The notes under the pieces were generated by a model. The model saw nothing but the letters and a program-made list of their open reading frames with translations, was not told the origin of the DNA and did no database searches. From contig CANCVB010000016.1 in NCBI GenBank assembly GCA_947381415.1, forward strand, positions 1 to 54,622: a DNA stretch of 54,622 bases. Direction: 5' to 3'. Shown one piece after another: positions 1 through 8,830 of the stretch. This DNA comes from Burkholderiales bacterium. GTDB taxonomy: Bacteria; Pseudomonadota; Gammaproteobacteria; Burkholderiales; Burkholderiaceae_C. The translations under genes were made by a program, and so were the position numbers. The number at the start of each line of letters is the position of its first letter. The stretch's first letter is position 1.

Positions 1-1
1 C

Positions 2-367
2 ATTCGCCGCACCGGCACCATCAAAAAAGGCGAGGAATCCATCGGCAACGAAACCAAGGTCAAGGTGGTCAAAAACAAAGTGGCCCCGCCGTTCAAAACC
101 GCCGAGTTTGATATTTTGTTTGGCGAAGGCATTAGCCGCCACGGCGAAATCATCGACATGGGCGTGGCCGCCAAAATCGTCGACAAATCCGGCGCTTGGT
201 ATGCCTACCAAGGTGAAAAAATCGGCCAAGGCCGTGACAACTCGCGTGAGTTTTTGCGCGAGAACCCCGAGTTGGCCATCGAAATTGAAAACAAAGTGCG
301 CGAGTCCTTGGGCATTCCTTTGCTCCCCACCGAGGCCGATGAACCCAAGTTGCAAGCGGTCAAGTGA
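2..367 (+). CDS. recA: RecA recombinase, C-terminal part (5' end outside window)
   Basis: This is the C-terminal end of RecA, the ATP-dependent strand-exchange protein of recombination and SOS induction. The frame is open from base 2 and ends in TGA at 365-367. The stretch [18 protein letters not shown] followed by [16 protein letters not shown] is the conserved end of the RecA core. The small C-terminal domain follows ([18 protein letters not shown]) with an acidic, lysine-poor tail. The ATP-binding part lies upstream of the window. The stop overlaps the GTG start of recX by four bases (GTGA), so the two are almost certainly co-transcribed and translationally coupled. Confidence 0.97.
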   Translation: MRRTGTIKKGEESIGNETKVKVVKNKVAPPFKTAEFDILFGEGISRHGEIIDMGVAAKIVDKSGAWYAYQGEKIGQGRDNSREFLRENPELAIEIENKVRESLGIPLLPTEADEPKLQAVK

Positions 368-909
368 GCGCGGTCGTGGTGAACTGGCCATTCAAAGTGG
401 TGCAAGGCGGTGCGGCCCAGACCGCCCCTGCCGCGCAGCTTGGGGAGCGTGGCAAAACCAGCGCCGCCCCAGCACCATCACTCAAAGCACGTGCTGTCAG
501 CCTGTTGGCGCAACGTGAATATTCGCGCCAAGAACTGAGCGACAAACTCACGGCCGAACAAGCCAGCCCCGAAGAGATTGAGCAGGCCTTGGCCCAGCTC
601 GAAGCCAAGGGCTTGGTAGACGATACCCGCGTGGTGGAAACCTTGGTCAACCGACGCGCCGGCAAATTGGGTGGTCTGCGTTTGCGCCAAGAGTTGCAGG
701 CCAAGGGCGTGTCACCCGAACTGGTGGCCGAAGCCATGGCCGGTTTGAAAAACACCGAGCTGGCGCGCGCATTGGCCGTGTGGCAAAAAAAATTCGGCCA
801 TGTCGCCACCGATGCCGCCACCCGCAACCGTCAAGCACGGTTTTTGGCCACGCGCGGTTTCTCTGGGGATGTCGTGCGACAGGTGGTGGCGGGTGTCGAA
901 GACGAATAA
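364..909 (+). CDS. recX: RecX, regulator of RecA
   Basis: A 181-residue protein of the RecX family, which binds RecA filaments and limits recombinase activity. After about 35 poorly conserved residues come the three-helix repeats typical of Rec[21 protein letters not shown], then [15 protein letters not shown] and a final repeat ending [16 protein letters not shown]. It starts with GTG inside the recA stop region, the standard recA-recX arrangement. Downstream ATGs would remove conserved repeats, so the GTG start fits best. Confidence 0.93.
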   Translation: MSAVVVNWPFKVVQGGAAQTAPAAQLGERGKTSAAPAPSLKARAVSLLAQREYSRQELSDKLTAEQASPEEIEQALAQLEAKGLVDDTRVVETLVNRRAGKLGGLRLRQELQAKGVSPELVAEAMAGLKNTELARALAVWQKKFGHVATDAATRNRQARFLATRGFSGDVVRQVVAGVEDE

Positions 910-965
910 AGCAGAACGGGGGCAGTTCTTCAAACGCTAGTGAACCCGATAGTCAGACTAAACGC

Positions 966-1940
966 TCAGTCAATTGCATACCGCGCAAGCGCTCTTGCCA
1001 TGGTGTCTACCGATTTGTATCCGCTTGCCTGTGCAATTTTTTCTTTAGGCCAATTGGTTTGTTCGTGAAGCCTAGTGGCTTGCTTATAGCGTGCTCTGGC
1101 AACAAATTGGGCTGGTGTATCGCCTGTTTGGGCGCGAAAAACACGTGCGAAATTTCGAGTACTCATACTAACCCTCTGTGCCAAGGCCTCCACACCTAAA
1201 CTATCCTTTAAATTGCCTTCAATCCATGGCAACAAGTCCCGTATGCGCGGCCCCACGTCAGCTTGGGCCTCTAAGCTAGTGGATATTTGTGCATCCTTTC
1301 CGGAACGCAAGTACGGCAACGCCAGATTTCTTGCAATTTGAAGTGCCAACGAACGCCCTAAATCAGCTTCAACCAGGGCCAGCGCCAGATCAATGCCAGT
1401 GGTGACGCCGGCAGATGTCCAAACATTCTGGTCTTGCACGTAGACGCGATTTTTAATTACAGTGGTCTGCGGGCTAAGTTCTTGTAACAAGTCACAGGCG
1501 TTCCAATGGGTTGTTGCCTGCCTATCATTCAAGAGGCCTACTGCTGCCAATGCGAAAGCACCCGTACACACGCTGGCGATGCGACGGGTTGTGGCAGCGT
1601 GCTGTGCGATCCATTGAGCTACACCTTGGTCGAAAATGGCGGAACGCAGAGCAATTTCATCGCCACCACAAACCAACAATGTATCGACTGACTGATCGAG
1701 ATGGCTTAAAACTTCAGTATCTGCCAGCGTAAAGCCACTATTGCTCACCACATGCCCTCCAAAGGGAGAGGCTATGGACAGCGAATAAGCTCCAGGAACA
1801 TAGAGCGAGGCTTGGCTAAACACACTGCTCGGTCCAGCCACATCAATCGCCTCCACACCGTCAAAGACGAGAACAACCACCATTCGCTGGTGGCTGGGAA
1901 ATTTGTCCGAATCTGCGGTGGATTTGGCCGTCTTCTGCAT
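966..1940 (-). CDS. GlxA-family transcriptional regulator (DJ-1/PfpI domain plus AraC-type HTH)
   Basis: A 324-residue regulator. Residues about 20-190 form a DJ-1/PfpI (class I glutamine-amidotransferase-like) domain with the nucleophile-elbow cysteine at position 125 (SVCTGAFALA) and a THW histidine near 145. Residues about 230-324 are an AraC-type DNA-binding region. The protein ends at ARALARYAID, earlier than most family members, which carry a further GVSP-type stretch after the second HTH; the second HTH may therefore be clipped. It faces the DJ-1 protein starting at 1965 with only 24 bases between starts. An alternative start at Met20 (1883) would leave about 80 bases for promoters. 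Local sequence is more A/T-rich than in the flanking genes. The ligand is unknown. Confidence 0.85.
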   Translation of the reverse strand: MQKTAKSTADSDKFPSHQRMVVVLVFDGVEAIDVAGPSSVFSQASLYVPGAYSLSIASPFGGHVVSNSGFTLADTEVLSHLDQSVDTLLVCGGDEIALRSAIFDQGVAQWIAQHAATTRRIASVCTGAFALAAVGLLNDRQATTHWNACDLLQELSPQTTVIKNRVYVQDQNVWTSAGVTTGIDLALALVEADLGRSLALQIARNLALPYLRSGKDAQISTSLEAQADVGPRIRDLLPWIEGNLKDSLGVEALAQRVSMSTRNFARVFRAQTGDTPAQFVARARYKQATRLHEQTNWPKEKIAQASGYKSVDTMARALARYAID

Positions 1941-1964
1941 TGGAAGTGACTTAGGATAGTTCGA

Positions 1965-3125
1965 ATGGATAACCGATATTCTGAATTAAAAAAGCATGGG
2001 ACCTTGCGCAGGACCCGGGGTATTGCAGCAATATTTATTGCAACACTCACTGCCTTAACAACAATGGCCCAAGACACAAAAGGTGCACCATCTGCCTTTC
2101 TACTCGCTTTGCATCCCTTGCGTAGTAAACCACCACTTGTGGCGGTATTGGCCTCGAATGAAGGCACGGAGACGACCGACTTTATCGTGCCCTATGCGGT
2201 ATTGAAACGAGCAGAGATTGCAACCATTGTGACCGTCGCTCCTCAAGCCGGCTTAGCCAAGTTGATGCCTGCCTTGAATGCAGCGGTTATCGACAGAGAT
2301 TTCGCTTCCTTTGATCAAACATACCCCCATGGAGCAGACATTGTTGTGGTTCCCGCCATGCACAGTGATGCTGATCCGCGCATTCTGAAATGGCTGCAGA
2401 CGCAAGCAGCGCATGGCGCAGTAATTGTGGCCATTTGTTCTGGCGCAAGGGTACTTGCGCAGGCGGGTCTGTTGGACCAGCGCACTTTCACTGGTCACTG
2501 GTGGGACCGAGATTACTTGCTGAAGTTGGCTAAGGGCTCCGTTTACTTGGCAGACATTCGCTATGCGGTCGACGGGCGCATCATCACCACTACAGGTGTA
2601 AGTGCCTCTGTGCCAGTATCACTGGCCTTGGTGGAAGGTATTGCGGGGGCAGAAAAAGCGCGAGAAATAGCTAAACAAATAGGTCTTGAGAGTTGGGGAA
2701 CCGAACATCACAGCGGGCGTTTTGGGCTGAATGCGAAAGTTTTGTGGTCTGTAGCTATTGATGTGTTGGCCTTTTGGTCTCACGAAACTATCGGCATACC
2801 TATATACACGGGAGATGATGATGTCAGATTGGCTTTGGTCGCTGATGCATGGTCGCGGAGTTTCCGAGCCAACAGTTTCACCGTCGGTAATTCACGATCT
2901 CCAGTTCGCCTGCGAAGCGGCTTACAAATCATTCCCACTTACGCCAGGGGATTGGAGCCAGAGGGGCCGACAATTCCGATAAATACCGGCACACCGATGG
3001 AGCAATTGACGCAAACCATGTGTGATATTGGTGAACGCTATGGTTCAAGCACCCAAGTCTGGGTGGAGCTCCTCATGGAATACGATTTCGTATCCAAGCA
3101 TATGTGCTCAGTTCACAGGCCCTAG
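1965..3125 (+). CDS. Exported or membrane-anchored DJ-1/PfpI family protein
   Basis: A 386-residue protein with a basic N-terminus (KKHGTLRRTRG) followed by a hydrophobic segment at about 20-34, ending near TMAQ. This fits a signal peptide or membrane anchor. Residues about 57-235 are a DJ-1/PfpI domain with the elbow cysteine at 158 (AICSGARVLA) and a matching GHWW histidine near 178. The C-terminal 150 residues, rich in aromatics, are not a domain I recognise. The gene is divergent from a GlxA-type regulator carrying the same fold, so the regulator probably controls it. Similar pairs are usually annotated only as AraC regulator plus DJ-1/PfpI protein. Reaction and substrate are unknown. Confidence 0.7.
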   Translation: MDNRYSELKKHGTLRRTRGIAAIFIATLTALTTMAQDTKGAPSAFLLALHPLRSKPPLVAVLASNEGTETTDFIVPYAVLKRAEIATIVTVAPQAGLAKLMPALNAAVIDRDFASFDQTYPHGADIVVVPAMHSDADPRILKWLQTQAAHGAVIVAICSGARVLAQAGLLDQRTFTGHWWDRDYLLKLAKGSVYLADIRYAVDGRIITTTGVSASVPVSLALVEGIAGAEKAREIAKQIGLESWGTEHHSGRFGLNAKVLWSVAIDVLAFWSHETIGIPIYTGDDDVRLALVADAWSRSFRANSFTVGNSRSPVRLRSGLQIIPTYARGLEPEGPTIPINTGTPMEQLTQTMCDIGERYGSSTQVWVELLMEYDFVSKHMCSVHRP

Positions 3126-3342
3126 AGATATAAAGCTGATCAGAGATTTTGCTATTTGTATCAAGTGAAAGTATTCCCCTTGATGCCTGTTGACTGGCAT
3201 TTGCCAAGGGTTATATGCCCTTTGCCAACCTGAGCGAACGCAGCTGACTTCACGCCAGCTTTTGCATCGGGCAAGCATTTGATTGACACCCACCGCTCAC
3301 CTGGCATAAGGTCAAGCCCCTTTCCATCCTGGGGCATCCTTC
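3126..3342. other. Intergenic stretch with a possible promoter
   Basis: These 217 bases between the DJ-1 gene and the Rid-family gene hold no convincing ORF. A plausible sigma-70-like pair for the downstream gene is TTGACT at 3190-3195 and TATATG at 3212-3217 with a 16-base spacer. The motif TTTGCCAA occurs twice around it. No terminator with a T-tract was seen. Confidence 0.3.
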
Positions 3343-3729
3343 ATGAAACGACAGTGGATCAGTTCTGGCTCACCCTATGAAGCGCAAATTGGCTATGCAC
3401 GCGCTGTGAAAGTGGGCGATTGGGTGTTTGTGTCCGGCACCACCGGTTTTGACTATGCCCACATGACCATATCCGATGATGTGGCGGAGCAGGCGGCGCA
3501 ATGCCTGAAAAACATTGCGGCCGCTTTGGCGCAAGCCGATTGCACTTTGAATGATGTGGTGCGTGTCAACTATGTGTTGCCCGACGGTAAAGATTTTGAA
3601 GCCTGTTGGCCGGTGTTGCGAGCGCACTTTGGCAAAGCCAAGCCTGCCGCCATGATGATCACCGCGGGCTTACTCGATCCCCGCATGAAAATTGAAATAG
3701 AGGTGACCGCCTGTCAAGGCTTGGATTGA
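3343..3729 (+). CDS. Rid (YjgF/RutC-like) family protein
   Basis: A 128-residue protein with the Rid fold: N-terminal SSGSPYEAQIGYARAVKVGD, the core VFVSGTTGFDY, and the C-terminal beta strand MKIEIEVTA. Canonical RidA deaminates 2-aminoacrylate-type imines using an arginine in a PAR motif near position 105. Here that stretch reads KPAAMMITAG, so the arginine appears to be alanine (about 103). It therefore probably belongs to a Rid subgroup without canonical imine deaminase activity. It is followed after 11 bases by convergent argC and looks like a single-gene unit. Confidence 0.85.
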   Translation: MKRQWISSGSPYEAQIGYARAVKVGDWVFVSGTTGFDYAHMTISDDVAEQAAQCLKNIAAALAQADCTLNDVVRVNYVLPDGKDFEACWPVLRAHFGKAKPAAMMITAGLLDPRMKIEIEVTACQGLD

Positions 3730-3740
3730 GCAAAAACTGT

Positions 3741-4673
3741 TCAATCTTTCAAGTTCAGCATCAACTGCAGGTTTTGCACCGCCGCGCCGCTGGCCCCTTT
3801 GCCCAAGTTGTCCAGGCGCGCCATCAACACGGCATGACCATGGGCCTCGTTGGCAAAGACCCGCAACTCCATGACGTTGGTGTCGTTCAAAGCGGTGGCG
3901 TCGAGCTTCAAGTCCTCGGTGGGTGGCAAGACCTTCACGCAGGGGTTGGCGGGGTCGTTGGTTTGGGCGTAATGGGCTTGCAAAGCCTGGTGTAAATCGT
4001 CAGCCTTCACCTGCCCAGGCAGGGCGGCCAAATGCAAAGGTATTTGAACAATCATGCCCTGCGCAAAATTGCCCACGCTGGGCACAAACAAGGGGCGTCG
4101 TGTGAGCCCCGTGCAATGCATGATTTCAGGAATGTGCTTGTGCGACAAGCCCAGCGCATAGGCCTCGAACAAAGGCGCTTGCCCCGCTTCATAAGCCTCG
4201 ATCATGGCGCGACCCCCGCCCGAATAGCCGCTCACCGAGGGCAGGCTCAAGGGAAAGTCGCTGGGGATCAAGCCGACATCTATCAGTGGGCGAATCAAGG
4301 CTATCGCGCCCGTGGCATAGCAGCCCGGGTTGGCCACGCGCTGGGCTTGGCGCACGATGTCGGCCTGACCAATGCACAGTTCAGGGAAGCCGTACACCCA
4401 ATCGGCGTGGGTGCGGTGGGCGGTGGAGGCATCGATGATGCGTGGTTGATGGTCCGTCATGGCGTCGATCATGGCCACCGATGCTTTGGCCGCGTCGTCG
4501 TGCAGACACAAAATGACCGCATCCACCCCCGCCATCAAGGCGCGTTTGGCTTCGGGGTTTTTGCGCTCGGCCGGTTCAATACTGATCAGCGTGATGTGTG
4601 GCAACAAAGCCAGCCGCTCGCGGATTTGCAGACCCGTGGTGCCTGCCTCGCCGTCAATGAAAACCTGAGCCAT
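3741..4673 (-). CDS. argC: N-acetyl-gamma-glutamyl-phosphate reductase, type 2
   Basis: A 310-residue short-form ArgC that reduces N-acetylglutamyl phosphate with NADPH in arginine synthesis. The nucleotide loop is at the N-terminus ([16 protein letters not shown]). The catalytic cysteine is Cys118 in [12 protein letters not shown], and [12 protein letters not shown] follows. The length and the GEAGTTGLQ start match type 2 enzymes, which are about 310 residues rather than about 340. The frame stays open far upstream (to 6221), but that extension runs antisense to sucC. The ATG at 4673 begins the family's N-terminus, so it was chosen. Confidence 0.93.
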   Translation of the reverse strand: MAQVFIDGEAGTTGLQIRERLALLPHITLISIEPAERKNPEAKRALMAGVDAVILCLHDDAAKASVAMIDAMTDHQPRIIDASTAHRTHADWVYGFPELCIGQADIVRQAQRVANPGCYATGAIALIRPLIDVGLIPSDFPLSLPSVSGYSGGGRAMIEAYEAGQAPLFEAYALGLSHKHIPEIMHCTGLTRRPLFVPSVGNFAQGMIVQIPLHLAALPGQVKADDLHQALQAHYAQTNDPANPCVKVLPPTEDLKLDATALNDTNVMELRVFANEAHGHAVLMARLDNLGKGASGAAVQNLQLMLNLKD

Positions 4674-4736
4674 GGTGAGAAATCTTTCGCAAAGAAACAA
4701 AGGTGACAGCGGCGCTGTAAGCCACGTGTCAATTGA

Positions 4737-4759
4737 TGCACCAAGATGCGCTTGGTGCA
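4737..4759. promoter_or_regulatory. Perfect 9-bp inverted repeat between argC and sucC
   Basis: TGCACCAAG at 4737-4745 is mirrored by CTTGGTGCA at 4751-4759 around a five-base centre. It lies in the 186-base divergent region between argC and sucC, about 100 bases ahead of sucC. No T-tract follows, so an operator is more likely than a terminator. The half sites resemble NtrC half sites, but the spacing is too wide. Confidence 0.4.
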
Positions 4760-4859
4760 ATGCAACATGATACATTTCGAGCCAATCCCGCTCTGTATCG
4801 GGTAAGAACACAGAACACTCATGCCAATTTTTAGTGGCTGACCCTAGAAAGCGAGTCCC

Positions 4860-6023
4860 ATGAAAATCCACGAATACCAAGGCAAGGACATCTTGCGCCA
4901 ATTCGGTGTACCGGTCCCTCGCGGCATTGCCGCCTTCACGGTGCAAGAGGCGGTTGAGGCTGCGCAAAAACTCGGCGGTCCGGTGTGGGTGGTGAAAGCC
5001 CAAATTCACGCGGGTGGTCGCGGCAAAGGCGGCGGCGTGAAAGTGGCGAAAAGCATTGACGACGTCAAGCGCTTGGCCAGCGAGATTTTGGGCATGCAGC
5101 TCAAAACCCACCAAACCGGGCCCGAGGGCCAAAAAGTGCGTCGTCTCTATATAGAAGACGGCGCTGACATCCAAAAAGAATATTACGTGTCGGTGGTCAC
5201 CGACCGCGCCACGCAAAAGATTGCCTTCATCGCCTCCAGCGAAGGCGGCATGGACATCGAGGAAGTGGCACACAGCACGCCCGAGAAAATCATCACCGAG
5301 TTCATCGACCCCCTGACCGGCTTGCAAGACGCGCAGGCCACCAAAATCGCCAACGCGATTGGCTTGCCTGCCGACTCCACCGCCCAAGCCGTGGACGTGT
5401 TCAAAAAGCTCTACCAGTGCTACATGGACACCGACGCCTCTTTGGTGGAAATCAACCCGCTCAACCGCGACAGCAAGGGCGGCATCATGGCCTTGGACGC
5501 CAAGTTCAACTTCGACGCCAACGCCTTGTTCCGCCACCCCGAGATCGTGGCCTACCGCGACTTGGACGAGGAAGACCCTGCGGAAGTGGAAGCTTCCAAG
5601 TTCGACCTGGCCTACATCTCTTTGGACGGCAACATCGGTTGCTTGGTCAATGGCGCGGGTTTGGCCATGGCGACCATGGACACCATCAAATTGTTTGGCG
5701 CCGAACCCGCCAACTTCTTGGATGTGGGCGGCGGTGCCACCCCCGAGAAAGTCACCGAAGCCTTCAAGATCATGTTGAAAAACCCCAAGGTCAAAGCGAT
5801 TTTGGTCAACATCTTTGGCGGCATCATGAAGTGCGACACCATTGCCCACGGCGTGATCACCGCATGCAAAGCAGTCAACCTCAACGTCCCCTTGGTGGTG
5901 CGCATGAAGGGCACCAACGAAGACCTGGGCAAGAAGATGCTGGCCGAGTCGGGCCTTCCCATCATCAGCGCCGACACCATGGCCGAAGCCGCGCAAGCCG
6001 TCGTCGCCGCATTGAAAGCTTGA
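4860..6023 (+). CDS. sucC: Succinyl-CoA synthetase (ADP-forming), beta subunit
   Basis: A 387-residue ATP-grasp subunit of succinyl-CoA ligase, the TCA-cycle step that makes ATP from succinyl-CoA. It begins [20 protein letters not shown], typical of SucC. ATP-grasp elements follow ([19 protein letters not shown]), then LVEINPL, and the C-terminal CoA-ligase-like domain with [18 protein letters not shown] and [10 protein letters not shown]. The length is normal. It lies 3 bases upstream of sucD in one operon, followed by terC. Confidence 0.97.
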   Translation: MKIHEYQGKDILRQFGVPVPRGIAAFTVQEAVEAAQKLGGPVWVVKAQIHAGGRGKGGGVKVAKSIDDVKRLASEILGMQLKTHQTGPEGQKVRRLYIEDGADIQKEYYVSVVTDRATQKIAFIASSEGGMDIEEVAHSTPEKIITEFIDPLTGLQDAQATKIANAIGLPADSTAQAVDVFKKLYQCYMDTDASLVEINPLNRDSKGGIMALDAKFNFDANALFRHPEIVAYRDLDEEDPAEVEASKFDLAYISLDGNIGCLVNGAGLAMATMDTIKLFGAEPANFLDVGGGATPEKVTEAFKIMLKNPKVKAILVNIFGGIMKCDTIAHGVITACKAVNLNVPLVVRMKGTNEDLGKKMLAESGLPIISADTMAEAAQAVVAALKA

Positions 6024-6026
6024 AAC

Positions 6027-6920
6027 ATGTCCATCTACATCAATAAAGACACCAAAGTCATCACCCAAGGCATCACCGGCAAAACCGGTCAGTTCCACAC
6101 CGAAAAGTGCCAGGAATACGCCAACGGCAAAAACTGTTTCGTCGCGGGTGTGAACCCCAAGAAGGCGGGCGAGTCCATCTTCAACATCCCCATTTACGCG
6201 TCGGTCAAAGAAGCCGCGCATGAAACTGGCGCGACAGTCTCAGTGATTTACGTGCCGCCCGCCGGTGCAGCCGACGCCATTTGGGAAGCGGTGGAAGCCG
6301 ACCTGGATTTGGCCATTTGCATCACCGAAGGCATCCCCGTGCGCGACATGCTGAATGTGCGCAACAAAATGAAGGCCAAAGAAGCAGCGGGCGGCAAACG
6401 CACCTTGTTGCTCGGCCCCAATTGCCCAGGCCTCATCACCCCCGACGAAATCAAGATCGGCATCATGCCCGGGCACATCCACCGCAAAGGCCGCATTGGC
6501 GTGGTGTCCCGCTCTGGCACGCTCACCTATGAAGCCGTGGCGCAGCTCACCGAAATCGGTTTGGGCCAGTCCAGCGCGGTGGGCATTGGTGGCGACCCCA
6601 TCAATGGCTTGAAACACATCGACGTCATGCGTGCTTTCAACGACGACCCCGATACCGACGCGGTCATCATGATTGGCGAAATCGGCGGCCCCGACGAAGC
6701 CGAAGCCGCACGCTGGTGCAAAGCCCACATGAAAAAACCCATCGTCGGCTTCATCGCTGGCGTGACCGCGCCTGCGGGCAAGCGCATGGGCCACGCGGGT
6801 GCGCTCATCAGTGGTGGCGCTGACACGGCCGAGGCCAAGTTGGCGGTGATGGAAGAGTGCGGTTTCAAGGTCACCCGCAACCCCTCTGAGATGGGCAAAC
6901 TTCTTAAGGCGATGCTGTAA
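6027..6920 (+). CDS. sucD: Succinyl-CoA synthetase, alpha subunit
   Basis: A 297-residue alpha subunit that binds CoA and carries the phosphohistidine intermediate. The Rossmann CoA-binding part is at the N-terminus ([18 protein letters not shown]). The phosphorylated histidine is about residue 256 in [10 protein letters not shown]. The GPNCPG motif and the C-terminal NPSEMGKLL are present. The stop overlaps the start of the TerC gene by one base (TAATG), so sucC, sucD and terC are probably one transcript. Confidence 0.97.
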   Translation: MSIYINKDTKVITQGITGKTGQFHTEKCQEYANGKNCFVAGVNPKKAGESIFNIPIYASVKEAAHETGATVSVIYVPPAGAADAIWEAVEADLDLAICITEGIPVRDMLNVRNKMKAKEAAGGKRTLLLGPNCPGLITPDEIKIGIMPGHIHRKGRIGVVSRSGTLTYEAVAQLTEIGLGQSSAVGIGGDPINGLKHIDVMRAFNDDPDTDAVIMIGEIGGPDEAEAARWCKAHMKKPIVGFIAGVTAPAGKRMGHAGALISGGADTAEAKLAVMEECGFKVTRNPSEMGKLLKAML

Positions 6921-7648
6921 TGGCCTTGTTGACCGACCCCACGTTTTGGTTTGCGGTGGGTCAAATCATCCTGATCGATATCTTGCTGGGTGGTGACAAT
7001 GCCATCGTCATCGCCTTGGCCTGTCGCGGCTTGCCCGAGCATCAACGCCGACAAGGTATTTTGTGGGGCACGGTCGGCGCTATTGTGGTTCGCATCGCTT
7101 TGATCGGTGTTGCCCTGAGCTTGCTGGGCATTCCGTTTTTGAAACTGATGGGCGCGGCTTTGCTGCTGTGGGTGGCGGTGAAACTGCTCACCGAAGAAGA
7201 CGGTGAGCACGAAGTGGACGCCAGTGAAAGGCTGTGGGGCGCCATCAAAACCATTGTGTTGGCGGATTTGGTCATGAGCGTGGACAACGTCATTGGTGTG
7301 ACCGCGGCGGCCGACATAGGCGGCGGTGACCACAAAATGTCTTTGGTGATTTTTGGTTTGCTGGTCAGCATTCCGGTGGTGGTTTGGGGCAGTACCTTTG
7401 TCATTCGTTTGATGGACCGCTTTCCGTGGGTGATTACCGTGGGTGGCATGGTCATGGGTTGGATTGCGGGCACCATGGCCGTGACCGATCCTGGTTTGTT
7501 GCAATTCATACCCGCCATGGCAGATGAGGCAGGCCATGTACTGGCCTGGGTTTACAACGGTGCAGGCGTGGTGTGTGCCGCCGGTGTGGTGTTGGCAGCC
7601 AAGTGGCTGGAGCGTCACCAAGCAAGCCAAGCCGTCGCGCAAGAATAA
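6920..7648 (+). CDS. TerC-family integral membrane protein
   Basis: A 242-residue membrane protein of the TerC/YjbE group. It has about seven hydrophobic segments and the family motifs DILLGGDNAIVIALA near residue 15 and VLADLVMSVDNVIGVTAA near 115, whose acidic and asparagine residues lie in the membrane. TerC proteins are linked to metal-ion (often manganese) export and tellurite resistance; the ion here is not known. It is translationally coupled to sucD by a one-base overlap. This sucCD-terC-pilin order is, from memory, common in Comamonadaceae. Confidence 0.9.
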   Translation: MALLTDPTFWFAVGQIILIDILLGGDNAIVIALACRGLPEHQRRQGILWGTVGAIVVRIALIGVALSLLGIPFLKLMGAALLLWVAVKLLTEEDGEHEVDASERLWGAIKTIVLADLVMSVDNVIGVTAAADIGGGDHKMSLVIFGLLVSIPVVVWGSTFVIRLMDRFPWVITVGGMVMGWIAGTMAVTDPGLLQFIPAMADEAGHVLAWVYNGAGVVCAAGVVLAAKWLERHQASQAVAQE

Positions 7649-7773
7649 CCGCCCTGAGCCGTTGACCCTCAGCCGGTGAAAGCGGTGCGTGCTGTTTTCG
7701 AAAGTGCCACTTCATCCATGCATTGAGGCGATTTGCACAATAGACGCATCTCACTCGCACAGGAGCGCTCACC

Positions 7774-8292
7774 ATGCAAGCCAAGTCTCGTTCTCACGCT
7801 GGTTTCACTTTGATTGAGTTGATGGTGGTGATTGCCATCATTGGCATACTGGCCTCGTTTGCAGTCCCCGCCTACCAAGACTACAGCGTCAGAGCGCGTG
7901 TCAGCGAAGGGCTGTCCTTGGCCGGTATGGCGAAAAACCAGGTATTGGATGTGCTCAGTTCGGGCGCCGCCTCCGAGCAAGGCTATGCCGCAGGCTATAC
8001 CTCACCGGCTGCCACGCCTAACCTCGCAAGCATCAGCATTGCCGCCAAAACCGGCGTCATCACCATCACCACCACCAAGGCGGCGGGTGAAGGGCGTTTG
8101 TTGTTGGTGCCATTCACCGGCACCTTGGCAGCGGCCACCGCCTTGCCCGACACCACAGCCGATTTCAGCCTACCCGACCAAGCGGCGGTCGCATGGCGTT
8201 GTTTGGCCAAGGGTGCGGCAGTCCCCAGTGGGCTCACGGTCACCAGTGCCGCCACCTTAGAAGCCAAATTCGCACCTGCGGAGTGTCGTTAA
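7774..8292 (+). CDS. Type IV pilin (PilA-like)
   Basis: A 172-residue prepilin. A 10-residue leader ends in Gly ([10 protein letters not shown]), followed by the prepilin peptidase site and hydrophobic helix [20 protein letters not shown], with Glu5 of the mature protein present. The helix continues to [13 protein letters not shown]. Two cysteines near the C-terminus (WRCLAKG and PAECR) could form the D-region loop. AGGAG ends about ten bases upstream of the ATG. It stands alone after terC with a 125-base gap, in which I saw no clear sigma-54 site. It is probably a major pilin subunit for adhesion, twitching or DNA uptake; the pilus machinery is not in the window. Confidence 0.92.
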   Translation: MQAKSRSHAGFTLIELMVVIAIIGILASFAVPAYQDYSVRARVSEGLSLAGMAKNQVLDVLSSGAASEQGYAAGYTSPAATPNLASISIAAKTGVITITTTKAAGEGRLLLVPFTGTLAAATALPDTTADFSLPDQAAVAWRCLAKGAAVPSGLTVTSAATLEAKFAPAECR

Positions 8293-8299
8293 CAGTGGT

Positions 8300-8773
8300 T
8301 TAAGCCGCCACAAAGCTTCCACTCTTGCCACCATGCTTCTCCAGCAACTTCACGCTGGTGATGGTCATGCCCCGGTCTACCGCTTTGCACATGTCGTACA
8401 CGGTCAGCAAAGCCACGTTCACGGCAGTTAAAGCTTCCATTTCCACACCGGTTTGGCCGTGGGTTTCGACCGTGGCGGTGCAAGTCACGCGCGGTGGGTC
8501 TTGCCACAAGGCGAAGTCCAGCGCCACACGGGTGAGTGCCAATGGGTGGCACAGCGGAATCAGGTCGCTGGTTTTTTTAGCTGCTTGAATGCCCGCAATG
8601 CGCGCAATGCCCACCACATCGCCTTTTTTGGCGTGACCGCTTTCAATCAAAGCCAAGGTGGCGGGCAGCATCTGAATGTCCCCGCTGGCAACCGCGATAC
8701 GGTGGGTACTGGTTTTGGGACCAACATCGACCATATGGGCTTGGCCTTGGGCATCAAAATGGGTGAGAGACAT
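8300..8773 (-). CDS. moaC: Cyclic pyranopterin monophosphate synthase MoaC
   Basis: A 157-residue MoaC, which acts after MoaA to make cyclic pyranopterin monophosphate in molybdenum cofactor synthesis. Conserved stretches are [28 protein letters not shown], and [12 protein letters not shown] leading to [12 protein letters not shown] with the catalytic lysine. The frame is open further upstream, but the ATG at 8773 matches the family N-terminus ([17 protein letters not shown]). It converges on the pilin gene with 7 bases between stops and is divergent from the M48 protease gene. No other molybdopterin genes are nearby. Confidence 0.95.
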   Translation of the reverse strand: MSLTHFDAQGQAHMVDVGPKTSTHRIAVASGDIQMLPATLALIESGHAKKGDVVGIARIAGIQAAKKTSDLIPLCHPLALTRVALDFALWQDPPRVTCTATVETHGQTGVEMEALTAVNVALLTVYDMCKAVDRGMTITSVKLLEKHGGKSGSFVAA

Positions 8774-8830
8774 GGTTTTCTGCAAGGGGTAACATCGTTC
8801 CCCCATCATACGATCCCGCCACCCTCTTCC

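Noticed and set aside
4737-4759. NtrC enhancer site
   Set aside because: The half sites TGCACCA and TGGTGCA match, but they are separated by nine bases instead of about three, and no sigma-54 promoter was seen nearby.
4674-6221. Upstream extension of the argC frame, giving an 826-codon ORF antisense to sucC
   Set aside because: The extension is low-complexity (V, G, D, F, H rich), mirrors the codon pattern of sucC, and the known ArgC N-terminus begins at 4673.
7649-7773. Sigma-54 promoter for the pilin gene
   Set aside because: A TGCCAC stretch is present, but the GG and GC dinucleotides are not at the required -24/-12 spacing.
8453-8830. N-terminal extension of the M48 protease
   Set aside because: It would run antisense through moaC and bury the signal peptide; ATG 8831 gives a proper signal.
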